The notes: generated from the sequence alone by a model not told the origin. Shown: positions 28,350-39,844, counted from the stretch's first letter. The stretch: DNA of 64,000 bases from Nitrospirillum iridis (GCF_014205765.1 NZ_JACIIZ010000007.1:186001-250000); one strand, 5' to 3'. Made by a program: numbers and translations.

Positions 28350-30440
28350 ATGGCCGAGCTGCTGATCGAGCTGTTTTCCGAAGAAATCCCCGCCCGCATG
28401 CAGGTGCGCGCGGCCGAAGAGCTTAAGCGTCTGGTCACGGAGCCATTGCTTCAAGCCGGCCTTACCTTTGAGGTCGCGCGAGCATTCAGCACCCCCCGGC
28501 GTCTTACTCTCGTTGTGCAAGGGCTTCCAGAGTCTAGCCCACCGCTACGGACTGAGAAGAAAGGCCCTCGAGTCGGTGCTCCTGACGCAGCGATAGAGGG
28601 ATTTCTACGAGGGGCTGCTTTGACCAGTCTGGATCAATGTCACCAAATAGACACCGGGAAAGGTGTCTTTTGGTTCGCGATCTACGAGCAGCCTGGCAGA
28701 GCCACAATAGAATTTGTGCAAACAATTCTGAATACCGTTCTTTGGAATTTCCCCTGGCCCAAATCAATGAAATGGGGGAATAGTGTTTTTCGTTGGGTGC
28801 GGCCACTTCAGTCAATTTTAGTGTTGTTTAAAGAAAATGTAGTGCCTGGCAATCTAACGCTCGGAACTACCGCATCGAATGCGAACTCGCAAATTATAGA
28901 ATATGGCGACACCACGCGCGGCCACCGCTTCCTGGCGCCCGGCGTGCTGACCATCCGCGACTTCGCCGATTACCAGGAAAGGCTGGCCGGCGCCTTCGTC
29001 GTGCTGGATCGCGAGGCGCGCAAGGCCCGCATCCTGGAGCAGGCCAACGCGCTCGCCGCCGCCGAGGGCCTGGCCCTGCGCGACGATCCCGGCCTGCTGG
29101 AGGAAGTGGCCGGCCTGGTGGAATGGCCGGTGGGTCTGATCGGCACCATCGACCAGGCCTTCATGGACGTGCCGGCCGAGGTGCTCACCACCTCCATGCG
29201 TACGCACCAGCGCTACTTCGCCCTGGAAACGGCGGACGGCAAGCTGGCGCCCCGCTTCGTCCTGATGGCCAACCGCACCAATGAGGATGGCGGCAAGGCC
29301 GTGGTGGCGGGGAACGAGCGCGTGCTGCGCGCCCGCCTGTCGGACGCCAAGTTCTTCTGGGACCTGGACCGCAAGGTGCCGCTGGAAGACCAGGCCAGGA
29401 AGCTGGCCGAGATCACCTTCCATGCCAAGCTGGGCACCACGGCGGCCAAGGTCCACCGGGTGGAAGGCCTGGCGGTGGTGATCGCCCAGGCCATCGGTGC
29501 CGACGGGGATGCCACCCGCCGCGCCGCGCGCCTGGCCAAGGCCGATCTGGTCACCGGCCTGGTTGGCGAGTTTCCCGAGGTGCAGGGCGTCGTCGGCCGC
29601 TACATCGCCTATGAGCAGGGCGAAAGCGCCGCCGTGGCCGAGGCCATCGCCGACCATTACAAGCCCCTGGGGCCGGGCGACAGCTGCCCCACGGCACCCG
29701 TGTCGGTGGCCGTGGCGCTGGCCGACAAGATCGACACGCTGGTGGCCTTCTTCGGCATTGATGAGAAGCCCACCGGCTCCCGCGATCCCTACGCCTTGCG
29801 CCGTGCGGCCCTGGGTGTCATCCGCCTGGTGGTGGAAAACGGCCTGCGCCTGGACCTGGGCGACCTGTTCCTGGCGGCCCGTGGCCAGCTCGGCCTGGAC
29901 AACGCCGCCCTGGATGGCGAGCTGCTGGCCTTCTTCGCCGATCGCCTGGTGGTGGCGCTGCGCGAGAAGGGTGTGCGCCATGACCTGATCGCCGCCGCCC
30001 TGGCGGGTCGGGCCGAGGGCGACCTGGTCCGCCTGCTGGCCCGGGTGGACGCGCTGGCCGGCTTCGTCGGCACCGACGACGGCGCCAACCTGCTGGCCGC
30101 CTTCCGCCGGGCCGCCAACATTCTGCGCATCGAGGAGAAGAAGGACGGCCATGCCCATGACGGGCTGCCGGACGCCGACCTGTTGCGGCTGGATGAGGAA
30201 AAGGCCCTGGCGGCGGCGCTGGCCGACGCGCGGGGCGCCTCGGAACCGGCGCTGGCCGCCGAGGACTACGTCGGCACCATGGCGGCCCTGGCCACCTTGC
30301 GCGGGCCGGTGGACGCCTTCTTCGACAAGGTGACGGTGAACGCGGACGATCCGGCCCTGCGGGCCAACCGGCTGCGTCTGCTGGCCGGTATCCGTCGCAC
30401 GCTGAACCATGTGGCGGATTTCTCGGTCATCGAGGGGTGA
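28350..30440 (+). CDS. glyS: Glycyl-tRNA synthetase beta subunit (mosaic base composition)
   Basis: Beta chain of glycyl-tRNA synthetase, 696 residues, needed for tRNA recognition. It opens [17 protein letters not shown] and contains LPWPKSM-like [23 protein letters not shown] and [15 protein letters not shown] with an HD-type central region. Residues from about 25 to 190 are encoded by DNA that differs strongly from the rest: 130 of 290 bases are G or C at 28621-28910 by hand count, while 29041-29100 has 48 of 60. Rare ATA, TTA and AGA-type codons cluster there. The frame is intact and the conserved motifs remain, so it probably still works. Confidence 0.97.
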   Translation: MAELLIELFSEEIPARMQVRAAEELKRLVTEPLLQAGLTFEVARAFSTPRRLTLVVQGLPESSPPLRTEKKGPRVGAPDAAIEGFLRGAALTSLDQCHQIDTGKGVFWFAIYEQPGRATIEFVQTILNTVLWNFPWPKSMKWGNSVFRWVRPLQSILVLFKENVVPGNLTLGTTASNANSQIIEYGDTTRGHRFLAPGVLTIRDFADYQERLAGAFVVLDREARKARILEQANALAAAEGLALRDDPGLLEEVAGLVEWPVGLIGTIDQAFMDVPAEVLTTSMRTHQRYFALETADGKLAPRFVLMANRTNEDGGKAVVAGNERVLRARLSDAKFFWDLDRKVPLEDQARKLAEITFHAKLGTTAAKVHRVEGLAVVIAQAIGADGDATRRAARLAKADLVTGLVGEFPEVQGVVGRYIAYEQGESAAVAEAIADHYKPLGPGDSCPTAPVSVAVALADKIDTLVAFFGIDEKPTGSRDPYALRRAALGVIRLVVENGLRLDLGDLFLAARGQLGLDNAALDGELLAFFADRLVVALREKGVRHDLIAAALAGRAEGDLVRLLARVDALAGFVGTDDGANLLAAFRRAANILRIEEKKDGHAHDGLPDADLLRLDEEKALAAALADARGASEPALAAEDYVGTMAALATLRGPVDAFFDKVTVNADDPALRANRLRLLAGIRRTLNHVADFSVIEG

Positions 30441-30445
30441 GTCGC

Positions 30446-30472
30446 GGGGGCCGGGAAACCGGCCCCCGTTTT
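30446..30472 (+). terminator. Rho-independent terminator after glyS
   Basis: Perfect nine-base stem GGGGGCCGG / CCGGCCCCC with a GAAA loop, followed by GTTTT, six bases after the glyS stop. It ends the glyQS unit before ppdK. Confidence 0.88.
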
Positions 30473-30701
30473 CGTAAGGGCCGCCCGCGCCCACCGCATC
30501 GGGCGGTCACAATCTTGGCCCTTCCGCTGGCCAGGATTGTTTGCAAGGCTTTGATATTGGTAGGCGTGACAAAACGGGATCGGCCCTGGGCCGGTATCCG
30601 AAAAAAACACAAGTGCAGCAGAACTTCGGGGAAACTGGCGCGGGTGGCGGCCCTCAACAACATCAGGCAGCCGCCGGCGCGAACGCATCAGGTGAGGAAC
30701 C

Positions 30702-33389
<2,688 letters not shown>

Positions 33390-33415
33390 TCACCACCGCT
33401 GGTTTCCCGGGTGTA

Positions 33416-33450
33416 TCGGCGGCGAGGGTGACTTCGCCGCCGATTCCTTT
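33416..33450 (+). terminator. Terminator after ppdK
   Basis: Perfect ten-base stem TCGGCGGCGA / TCGCCGCCGA with an eight-base loop, followed by TTCCTTT. It lies 27 bases after ppdK and just before the convergent solute-binding-like gene, for which it could also act. Confidence 0.8.
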
Positions 33451-33455
33451 GGGGC

Positions 33456-34274
33456 TCAGCTACCGCCGGCCGCGCGTTGGAAATTGTGGTCGGCGATGGC
33501 GTCAAGGCGGCCCTCCCGGTACAGCGCTTCGGCCGCCTTGCGCAGCAGCGCGGTTTCCGGCGCCTCCGCCGTCGCGGGGTCGCAGACCAGCCATCCCTCC
33601 ATCGTGGCCAGGGGAAGGTGGTCCCCCTGGGCTGCGGTCAGGCCGACATCCCGCGCCATCAGGTCGATGACGGCGTCGACGTCCAGCAGGGCGCCCACCC
33701 TCCCATGCGCCAGCATTTTCAGGCCGTTGGCCATGGAAGGCACCTCCTGCACCGCCAGATCATACTGGCGGATGATGTCGCTGAAGGCGCTGGTGCCGGT
33801 GATCGTCATGGCGATCGGGCCCAAATGGCGCAGATCGTCCAAGGTTTTCAGACGGACGCCCGGCCGGGTGATGGCGATCAGGTTGTGGTGTGATGTCAGG
33901 GCCAAGGGCACGATGCCCCTATACGGGTCGCGCAGCGGCAGCCCCAGCATGCCGTAGGTCTTGACCAGGGGCGGGGTTGTGCCGCCCTTCGTGCGGGCCA
34001 GCTCGGTATATACCCGCACGACCGGCAGCAGCAGGATGTCGGCATGCACGCCCGCGCGGTCGAGAATGGCCTGGGCCTGTTCCACCGCCATGCCCTTCGG
34101 ATGTCCTTGAGCGTCCCGTTCCCCGATCATCGGCAGTTCGGGGACCAGCAGGCGTATGGCGGGCGCCGCCGTCTGGTCCCCCGCGCCTTGGCCGTCGGCC
34201 GGCGCCGCGCTGACGGGCGCCTGGAACGCGAACGCCAGGAACAGGAATATGGCCATACGCAGGGGCGGGAACAT
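33456..34274 (-). CDS. Periplasmic solute-binding-like protein (SBP family 3 fold)
   Basis: A 272-residue exported protein. Residues 1-23 are a signal peptide ending PVSAAPADG. The mature part matches bacterial extracellular solute-binding proteins of family 3: IRLLVPELPMIGERDAQGHPKGMAVEQAQAIL, then the hinge LTSHHNLIAITRPG, TITGTSAFSDIIRQYDL and GRVGALLDVDAVIDL. No ABC permease gene is nearby, so it may be a stand-alone binding protein or a degenerate sensor-type module of the kind found in chemotaxis and cyclase proteins. Ligand unknown. No gene on the same strand abuts it; the Lrp-type gene lies 85 bases upstream, sharing its direction. Confidence 0.75.
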   Translation of the reverse strand: MFPPLRMAIFLFLAFAFQAPVSAAPADGQGAGDQTAAPAIRLLVPELPMIGERDAQGHPKGMAVEQAQAILDRAGVHADILLLPVVRVYTELARTKGGTTPPLVKTYGMLGLPLRDPYRGIVPLALTSHHNLIAITRPGVRLKTLDDLRHLGPIAMTITGTSAFSDIIRQYDLAVQEVPSMANGLKMLAHGRVGALLDVDAVIDLMARDVGLTAAQGDHLPLATMEGWLVCDPATAEAPETALLRKAAEALYREGRLDAIADHNFQRAAGGS

Positions 34275-34359
34275 GGTGGCGGGGCTCCTCCTTCCTCGCG
34301 CGACGGAATGGCCAAGGGAACGATTGCCCCATCCAGATGGGCGACGCTTCCCGGTTGGA

Positions 34360-34848
34360 CTACCCCATATCCTCCCGCAACTGTCCCAGCGGCAGCGCCG
34401 TGGTCTCCTTCACCGTCGATACCGCCATCATCGAGTTTATTTCGCGCACGCCGGGCAGCTGCGACAGCCTCTTGAAGAACAGGGCCTCATACGCCTCCAC
34501 ATCCTTGGCCACGATACGCAGCAGGAAGTCGACCTGGCCCATCAGCACGAAACATTCCAGCACCTCCGGAATGTCGGCGATGGCGCGGCGGAAGGCGTCC
34601 AGGCTGTCGCCGGCGTGCGCCTCCAGCTTCACGTGGGCGAACACCAGGAAGTTCAGGCCCAGTTCCCGCCGATCCAGCAGGGCCACGCGCTGCCGGATCA
34701 GCCCCGTCTCCTCCAGCCGCTGGATGCGACGCCAGCAGGGGGATTGGGACAGGCCCACCTTCTCCCCCACCTCCGCCGCCGACGCCGCGCCCTGCTGTTG
34801 CAGCACATCCAGAATCTTCCAATCCAGGCCGTCCAACTTGTGTCGCAT
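34360..34848 (-). CDS. Lrp/AsnC-family transcription regulator
   Basis: A 162-residue DNA-binding regulator. The N-terminal winged helix has LDWKILDVLQQQGAASAAEV and LSQSPCWRRIQRLEETGLI, the standard recognition helix. The C-terminal ligand-binding RAM domain has LNFLVFAHVKLEAH and CFVLMGQVDFLLRIVAKDVEAYE. It is divergent from the unknown/ACT operon, and its start codon overlaps the first of two CATGAGTCAT sites, suggesting that it represses itself. Lrp-family proteins usually sense an amino acid; which one is unknown here. The solute-binding-like gene downstream, 85 bases away, may be in the same unit. Confidence 0.9.
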   Translation of the reverse strand: MRHKLDGLDWKILDVLQQQGAASAAEVGEKVGLSQSPCWRRIQRLEETGLIRQRVALLDRRELGLNFLVFAHVKLEAHAGDSLDAFRRAIADIPEVLECFVLMGQVDFLLRIVAKDVEAYEALFFKRLSQLPGVREINSMMAVSTVKETTALPLGQLREDMG

Positions 34849-34889
34849 GAGTCATTTCCAAATTGGCATTTTAAAACATGAGTCATGTT
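34846..34889. promoter_or_regulatory. Probable Lrp/AsnC operator: repeated CATGAGTCAT with perfect palindrome
   Basis: CATGAGTCAT occurs at 34846-34855 and 34877-34886, 31 bases apart (about three helical turns). The second copy is the core of a 15-base perfect palindrome AACATGA-G-TCATGTT (34875-34889). The first overlaps the start codon of the Lrp-type gene. This spacing suits an Lrp-family octamer wrapping DNA and controlling both divergent genes. Binding is inferred. Confidence 0.6.
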
Positions 34890-34987
34890 GATAATGGCGT
34901 TATCGCGCCGTCTTCGCAAAGACTATGCGCGCCCGGATCGCTATTGTCGCTCTTATCGATCCACGTCCTGTTGATAGGCCGCCGCCC

Positions 34988-35347
34988 ATGCCCCCGCTCG
35001 ATTGCTCGCCCGCCGATTACGCCGCCCTGCACCCCACCCTGACGCTGGTGCGCGGCGAGGATGGTTTCGTGGCCCTGGCCGTGAACCGTGCCGGCCCCGT
35101 GGATGTCACCTTGGACTGGAGCCGTCTGGAGCCGGTGAACGAGGCCGATAGCCTGGACGCGGCCATCGACTACGCCTTGTCGGTGGCCCGCCACCGGGGG
35201 GAGGCGGAGCGTCGTGCCGGCCGGCCCTGGGCCACCGCCCACGCCGTGGTGGTGGGCCACGCCGGCGAGGCGGCGGAAGCCGCGGTGCGCCGCGCCGTCG
35301 CCGTGGCGGCCGTGCCGGTGGCGGGCTTGCCGGAGACGCGGGTATGA
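34988..35347 (+). CDS. Unrecognised 119-residue protein in operon with ACT protein
   Basis: I do not recognise it. The ATG at 34988 gives 119 residues (MPPLDCSPADYAALHPTLTL). A longer frame starts at 34925, inside the regulator gap. Visible features are GEDGFVALAVNRAGPVDVTLDW and a helical, Ala-rich C-terminal half (AVVVGHAGEAAEAAVRRAVAV). No signal peptide. Its stop codon overlaps the start of the ACT-domain gene by four bases, so the two are translated together, and the regulator gene on the other strand probably controls them. Confidence 0.55.
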   Translation: MPPLDCSPADYAALHPTLTLVRGEDGFVALAVNRAGPVDVTLDWSRLEPVNEADSLDAAIDYALSVARHRGEAERRAGRPWATAHAVVVGHAGEAAEAAVRRAVAVAAVPVAGLPETRV

Positions 35348-35616
35348 CCGCCGAAGCCTTTGCCGCCACCAGCCCGGTGATGCTGTCGGTGGCGGCCGAT
35401 GCCAGCCCCGGCCTGCTGTCCCGCCTGATGGGCACGCTGGCCCGTCTGGACATCGTGCCCCTGCATGTCTACGCCCGTCGTCGGGCCGACCTGCCGGGCG
35501 AGGACATGCTGGAGGTGGACATCCAGCTACCTGACAGCGCCTCGGCCTACAGTGAGCGGGTGGCGGCGTTGTTCCGCGCGGTGGTGGGCGTGCACGCGGT
35601 GGCCGGATCGGTTTGA
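35344..35616 (+). CDS. Stand-alone ACT-domain protein
   Basis: A 90-residue protein resembling the N-terminal ACT domain of IlvH-type or PII-like sensors: SPVMLSVAADASPGLLSRLMGTLARLDIVPLHVYAR, with the turn DIVPLHVY matching the ligand-side strand. ACT domains bind amino acids or act as regulatory dimers. Its ATG overlaps the preceding stop by four bases. Together with the divergent Lrp-type regulator this suggests an amino-acid-linked function. The exact role is not known, and the assignment rests on pattern rather than a hallmark residue. Confidence 0.6.
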   Translation: MTAEAFAATSPVMLSVAADASPGLLSRLMGTLARLDIVPLHVYARRRADLPGEDMLEVDIQLPDSASAYSERVAALFRAVVGVHAVAGSV

Positions 35617-35638
35617 CGGTGGTGGTCGGCGGGGATGC

Positions 35639-36217
35639 TTATAAGGGTTGGATGGCCGGCGGTGCTTCGGTGCCGGCCCGCCAGCTACGCCAGCCCAGAA
35701 TCGCCAGGATGATGAAGCCGGCATAGAGGCCGGCGGTTATGTAAAGGTCCTTGACGCTGTACATGACCGTGTAGACCAGATCGACGGCAATCCACAGCCA
35801 CCAGTTTTCAATGTGTTTGCGGGCCGTCCAATATTGCGCGACCAGACTTAGGCCGGTGAGGCTGGCGTCCAGGTAGGGCAGGGCCGCGTCGGTCCAACGC
35901 GCCATGCCCCAGCCCAGGACAACACCCATGCCGGCGCCGGCCATCAGTCCCGCGATGGCACGCCCGATGGACAGGGGCTGGACGATCACGGCCCCGTCGT
36001 CCCGTACGCCCCGCCACCAGCAAATCCAGCCATAGATCAGAAAGGCGCCGAACACGCCTTGCAGGATCATGTCGGAATAGAATTTGGCGTTGAAGAACAC
36101 GACTGCGTAGAGCGCCACGGATACCAGGCTCACGGGCCAGCACCACAAAAGGCGGCGCGTGGTGCCCCAGACGGCAAGCGCGCTGATGGCGGCGGCGACA
36201 AATTCCAAAGGGGACAT
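35639..36217 (-). CDS. pnuC: PnuC-family vitamin transporter
   Basis: A 192-residue inner-membrane protein with about six or seven helices, from VAAAISALAVWGTTRRLLWCWPVSL to IILAILGWRSW. The tryptophan-rich region ENWWLWIAVDLVYTVMYSVKDLY is the PnuC signature. PnuC proteins import nicotinamide riboside or related compounds by facilitated diffusion, and relatives import thiamine or riboflavin. The ligand is not given by sequence. It ends the operon after a TonB receptor and an APH-type kinase, with an 18-base gap to the kinase. The kinase could trap the substrate by phosphorylation, as known for NadR with PnuC. Confidence 0.9.
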   Translation of the reverse strand: MSPLEFVAAAISALAVWGTTRRLLWCWPVSLVSVALYAVVFFNAKFYSDMILQGVFGAFLIYGWICWWRGVRDDGAVIVQPLSIGRAIAGLMAGAGMGVVLGWGMARWTDAALPYLDASLTGLSLVAQYWTARKHIENWWLWIAVDLVYTVMYSVKDLYITAGLYAGFIILAILGWRSWRAGTEAPPAIQPL

Positions 36218-36235
36218 GGGGGGCGCCGCCGTTGC

Positions 36236-37423
36236 TTACAGGGGGAGGTCGCGGATGAAGGCCAGCAGGCTCTGCCCGTCCTTGCCCTGGAACCAGGCGG
36301 CGTGACCCAGGAAATATCCGTCATAGGCCAGGCCGGCATTCTCCGCCGACCGGGTGATGCCATGGAAATAGTCGGTTTCCGCCAGGGCGAATTCGGCATG
36401 CACCAGGGGCAGCAGGGCCGCCAGTGCCTGGCGCCGCCGGGCGTCCAGCGGGTGGACGGCGTGATAGCCGCCGATCAGGGCGGCGACCTGGTCGTGGTGC
36501 ACGACGGGATCGCGCCCCTCCGTCAGGGCCAGCCACTCCACGGTGTTGCGCTCGATGGCGGTGGCCAGGTCATAGAGGGCGGTGGTGCGATCGGACAGAC
36601 CGAAGTCCAGCACCGCCGCCACCGCCGCCGGATCCGTTCCCGGTCCCGTTTTTGGCCCGGTCCAGGTGAGGTTGGAGGCATGAAGGTCATTGTGCGTCCA
36701 CAGCGGCGCCAAATCGGCCAGGAAGGGGCGCAGCGCGTCGTGGAAGGGCAGCAGCAGGCGCGTGGTGTCCCGCAGCCAGGGACGGCTGGCCAGATAATCG
36801 GCCAGCGCGGGCCGGGCCGCGACATAGGCCGCCATGGCGGACAGCGGATCGGTACCCGCGAACAGGGTGAAGCCTGAGACCAGCGGCTGGCCGGCGCGGT
36901 GGGGCCGGTCGAACCCGGCGGCCGCCCGATGCAGACGGGCCAGCGCGGCGCCCGCCGCCTGGGCATGACCGGCATCGCGGAAGGGCGTCCATGATGGCGC
37001 CTCGCGGTACAAATCCAGGCCGGGCGCCAGGCCGTGGACCTCATAGGTCCAGTCGCCCAGTGTCAGGGCGCGGGCGCCGTCGGCCGTGGCCAGCACCTCG
37101 CAGACGGGTTCCCCCCGCCGGCGCAGATGGTCCATGAAGGCGTGTTCGTCGTCCAGCTGCGCGGGGGTGCGCACCCGCACATGGTGCCGCTTCACGAACA
37201 CCGCCGTCCTGTCCCCGCCCGCCATCGCCACCACGGAGGCGGCGGAGAAGGGGCGCGGGCTGTGGCTCAGGATGCCGCGCACCGCGCCCGCGCCGGGATA
37301 GTGGCGCAGCAGGCCCGCCACCTCCGCCACCGTCAACGGCGGCCAGTCGGGCAGCACCGTGCCCACCCCCATGCCATGGGCGTGCGGATGAACCGGCGTG
37401 GAACGGGCGGGGGAGGTGCTCAT
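36236..37423 (-). CDS. APH-type small-molecule kinase in receptor-PnuC operon
   Basis: A 395-residue protein with the aminoglycoside-phosphotransferase/choline-kinase fold. The catalytic loop is LWTHNDLHASNLTW and the magnesium-binding DFG is VLDFGLSDRTTALYDLATA. The N-terminal lobe is seen in RTAVFVKRHHVR. It lies 18 bases after the TonB receptor stop and 18 before pnuC, so all three are one operon. By context the likely job is phosphorylating the imported compound, for example a nucleoside or vitamin, which would trap it. No resistance role is implied by the fold. Confidence 0.82.
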   Translation of the reverse strand: MSTSPARSTPVHPHAHGMGVGTVLPDWPPLTVAEVAGLLRHYPGAGAVRGILSHSPRPFSAASVVAMAGGDRTAVFVKRHHVRVRTPAQLDDEHAFMDHLRRRGEPVCEVLATADGARALTLGDWTYEVHGLAPGLDLYREAPSWTPFRDAGHAQAAGAALARLHRAAAGFDRPHRAGQPLVSGFTLFAGTDPLSAMAAYVAARPALADYLASRPWLRDTTRLLLPFHDALRPFLADLAPLWTHNDLHASNLTWTGPKTGPGTDPAAVAAVLDFGLSDRTTALYDLATAIERNTVEWLALTEGRDPVVHHDQVAALIGGYHAVHPLDARRRQALAALLPLVHAEFALAETDYFHGITRSAENAGLAYDGYFLGHAAWFQGKDGQSLLAFIRDLPL

Positions 37424-37441
37424 GAGCGGAACAGAGGGACC

Positions 37442-39652
37442 TTAAAGCGAATATTCGACCGTGAAGCGCGCGGTGCGCGGCGCGCCCAAGTGCAAATAGG
37501 CGTCGCCGGCGCTCTCGCCAACATCTTTCCAGTAGCGCCGATCCAGCAGGTTGTCGACCGACAGCCGCAGGGTCAGCTTGTTGTCCAGCGCGCTGGGGGC
37601 GTAGCGCAGGCCGGCGTTGAACAGATGATAGGCGGGGGCATAGGCCACCGCGTCGCGCGCCGCCGCCTTCTCCCCCACATACTGCCAGCCGGCCAGCAGG
37701 GCCAGGCCGTCCAGATGCGGCAGGGTGTAGTCGGCATAGAGTGCCGTGCGCACGTGCGGCACGTTCATGGCCTGGTGGCCGTCATAGGCTGGCGTGCCGG
37801 TGCCGTAGGCCACGGCGTGGATGAAGGTGGCGCTGGCCGACAGGCGCAGATCCCGGGTCACCTGGCCGGCGGCGTTCAACTCCAGCCCGTCATGGCGCTC
37901 GGTGCCTTCCCGCACATAGGTGAAGCCATAGGCGCTGTCGTCCGGCTTGGCGTACTCATACGCCTTGCTCAGGCGAAAGACGCTGGCGCCCAGCAGCAGG
38001 CCGTTCCAGTCGTACTTGGCGCCCACCTCGTCCTGCCAGGACAGCGACGGCGACAGGATCTCGCTGGCGTTGGTGGCCCAGGCCGGCGCCTGGCCGCCCA
38101 GCGACAGGCCGCGGGCATGGCTGGCATACAGGGTCAGGGCCGCCAGCGGCTTGTAGACCAGGGCCAACTGCGGCAGGGGCAGGGTCTCGGCCGTGTTGCG
38201 GATGGTGGCGTGGTCGATGTCATAGGCGCGTTCGCGCAGGAACACGCCGCGCACCCCGGCGTCCAGCTCCAACCCGGTCACCAGGGCGCCCAGGTCCACC
38301 CGGTCCATGCCGATGATGGCGTACTGGCGGCTGTCCAGCCGTTCGTAATTGGCGCCGGGATTGTTGGGCGAGGGGGCGAAGGCCAGGGGCGTGGGGTTGT
38401 AGATGTTGTCGCTGCCGACGTAGTCGTAGACGTAATCGGTCTGCGTCACCGTGCGGCGGAAGACGCTGGTGCCCAGGGTCAGGCTGTGGCCGATGGACCC
38501 CGTCGCCACCTTGCCCATCAGCAGGGCCTGGGCCTGGTCATCCTCGCGCGCGTCGTTGGGGCTGCGATAGTCGTAGACGTCGAAATCGCCATTGGCGGCG
38601 AAGTAGTAGCCGGGCGTCTCGCCATTGGCGCAACTGGCGACGGCGTAGCAGCCATAGGCGAAGGCCACGTTGTCGTCGATGACCGTGCGGCTGTGGCCCA
38701 CCGCCACCTTCAGGCGCCAGTCGTCGCTGAACCGGTGCTCGTACTGTCCCGACACGTTCAGCGCGTTGATGGTGACCGGCTTGGTCCAGGACTGGGCCGC
38801 CAGCATGTGGCTGGGTGACACCGTGTCCAGCGCCGGCACGGTGGTGCCGCCCAGCAATTGGTAACCGGACACCGAATGCTGCACCCGGCGCTGGTACTCC
38901 AGGTCCACATTGACGGTGTCGTTCTCAGTCGCCCGCCAATCGCCCGCCAGCGACCCGAAATTGCGATAGCCGTCGGCATGGTCGACGTAGGAGGCGATGT
39001 CCTCATGCGCCACGTTCAGGCGCAGGCCATACTGCTTGCGCTCGCCGAACACGGACCCCAGATCCACCGCGCTGTAGAGGCCGCCGCGGTTGTCGGTGCC
39101 CAGCGTCAGGCTGCGCACGTCGGCCGGCCGCTTGGTGATGTAGTCGACCAGGCCGCCCGGGGCCACCACGCCGGCGTCCACGCCGGCCAGGCCCTTCAGG
39201 AACTCCACCCGTTCCTTGTTCTCCAATGCCACCGGCTGTTCGCCGGCGATGGTCAGGCCGTTGATCTGCAGGCCGGTGGCCAGGTCCAGGGGGAAGCCCC
39301 GGATGGCGATATCCTCGTAATAACCCTCCGGCGCGTAGTTCTCACCGATGGAGGCGTCGTTGCGGATCAGGTCGCTCAAGCGCCGCGCCTGCTGGTCATC
39401 CATCAGGTCGCGGGTGACCACACTGATCGAGGCCGGGGTGTCCAACACGGTGCCGGCGCCACCGAACTGGGTATCGGTGGCGCGGTAGCCTTGGTCGCGG
39501 GTGCCGGTGACGATGACCGTGTTGGGAACGGTGTTGCCCTGGTCCGCCGGGTCGGCCAGGGCGCGGTGACCGGGCGCCACGCCCCCCAGCATCAGCGCGA
39601 TCACCGCGCAGGACTGCGACAGGCGGGTGGTACGGCGGGGCGAAATCGTCAC
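37442..39652 (-). CDS. TonB-dependent siderophore-type receptor in PnuC operon
   Basis: A 736-residue outer-membrane receptor. A signal peptide (residues 1-33) precedes NTVIVTGTRDQGYRA, a TonB-box region. The plug holds RLSDLIRNDASIGENY, DIAIRGFPLDLATGLQINGL and RVEFLKGLAGVDAG, the pattern of TonB-dependent siderophore receptors. The barrel ends TARFTVEYSL with the terminal aromatic strand. It starts the operon with the APH-type kinase and PnuC, so the substrate is probably the molecule those genes handle rather than a siderophore. Its start is 168 bases from the Fur-like palindrome at 39820-39844, so iron control is possible. Confidence 0.92.
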   Translation of the reverse strand: MTISPRRTTRLSQSCAVIALMLGGVAPGHRALADPADQGNTVPNTVIVTGTRDQGYRATDTQFGGAGTVLDTPASISVVTRDLMDDQQARRLSDLIRNDASIGENYAPEGYYEDIAIRGFPLDLATGLQINGLTIAGEQPVALENKERVEFLKGLAGVDAGVVAPGGLVDYITKRPADVRSLTLGTDNRGGLYSAVDLGSVFGERKQYGLRLNVAHEDIASYVDHADGYRNFGSLAGDWRATENDTVNVDLEYQRRVQHSVSGYQLLGGTTVPALDTVSPSHMLAAQSWTKPVTINALNVSGQYEHRFSDDWRLKVAVGHSRTVIDDNVAFAYGCYAVASCANGETPGYYFAANGDFDVYDYRSPNDAREDDQAQALLMGKVATGSIGHSLTLGTSVFRRTVTQTDYVYDYVGSDNIYNPTPLAFAPSPNNPGANYERLDSRQYAIIGMDRVDLGALVTGLELDAGVRGVFLRERAYDIDHATIRNTAETLPLPQLALVYKPLAALTLYASHARGLSLGGQAPAWATNASEILSPSLSWQDEVGAKYDWNGLLLGASVFRLSKAYEYAKPDDSAYGFTYVREGTERHDGLELNAAGQVTRDLRLSASATFIHAVAYGTGTPAYDGHQAMNVPHVRTALYADYTLPHLDGLALLAGWQYVGEKAAARDAVAYAPAYHLFNAGLRYAPSALDNKLTLRLSVDNLLDRRYWKDVGESAGDAYLHLGAPRTARFTVEYSL

Positions 39653-39819
39653 GGGACTGTCATCCTGAAAAGGGCGCGGGTTGGAAAAGCGGCACGGGCG
39701 CCTCCCACCGGAAGGGGAAGGACGGGCAAGGGCGGGAATGGCGGTTTTTGGCGGATTCCCACCGCCGGGTCAAACCATTGCGCGATCAGGGCCGGGTTGC
39801 ATAGCCCCGATCGGCCCCG

Positions 39820-39844
39820 AATGAGAATGAGATTGATTCTCATT
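39820..39844. promoter_or_regulatory. Fur-box-like perfect palindrome
   Basis: AATGAGAAT-GAGATTG-ATTCTCATT is a perfect nine-base inverted repeat with a seven-base spacer, resembling the Fur box family (GATAATGATAATCATTATC-like). It sits 52 bases before the heme-receptor start and 168 before the divergent receptor start, so it could govern one or both operons. Confidence 0.7.

Noticed and set aside
39653-39819. Possible TPP or cobalamin riboswitch in the leader of the receptor-PnuC operon
   Set aside because: I found no CTGAGA, GAACCTGA-type or B12-box sequences; only short GC hairpins are seen.
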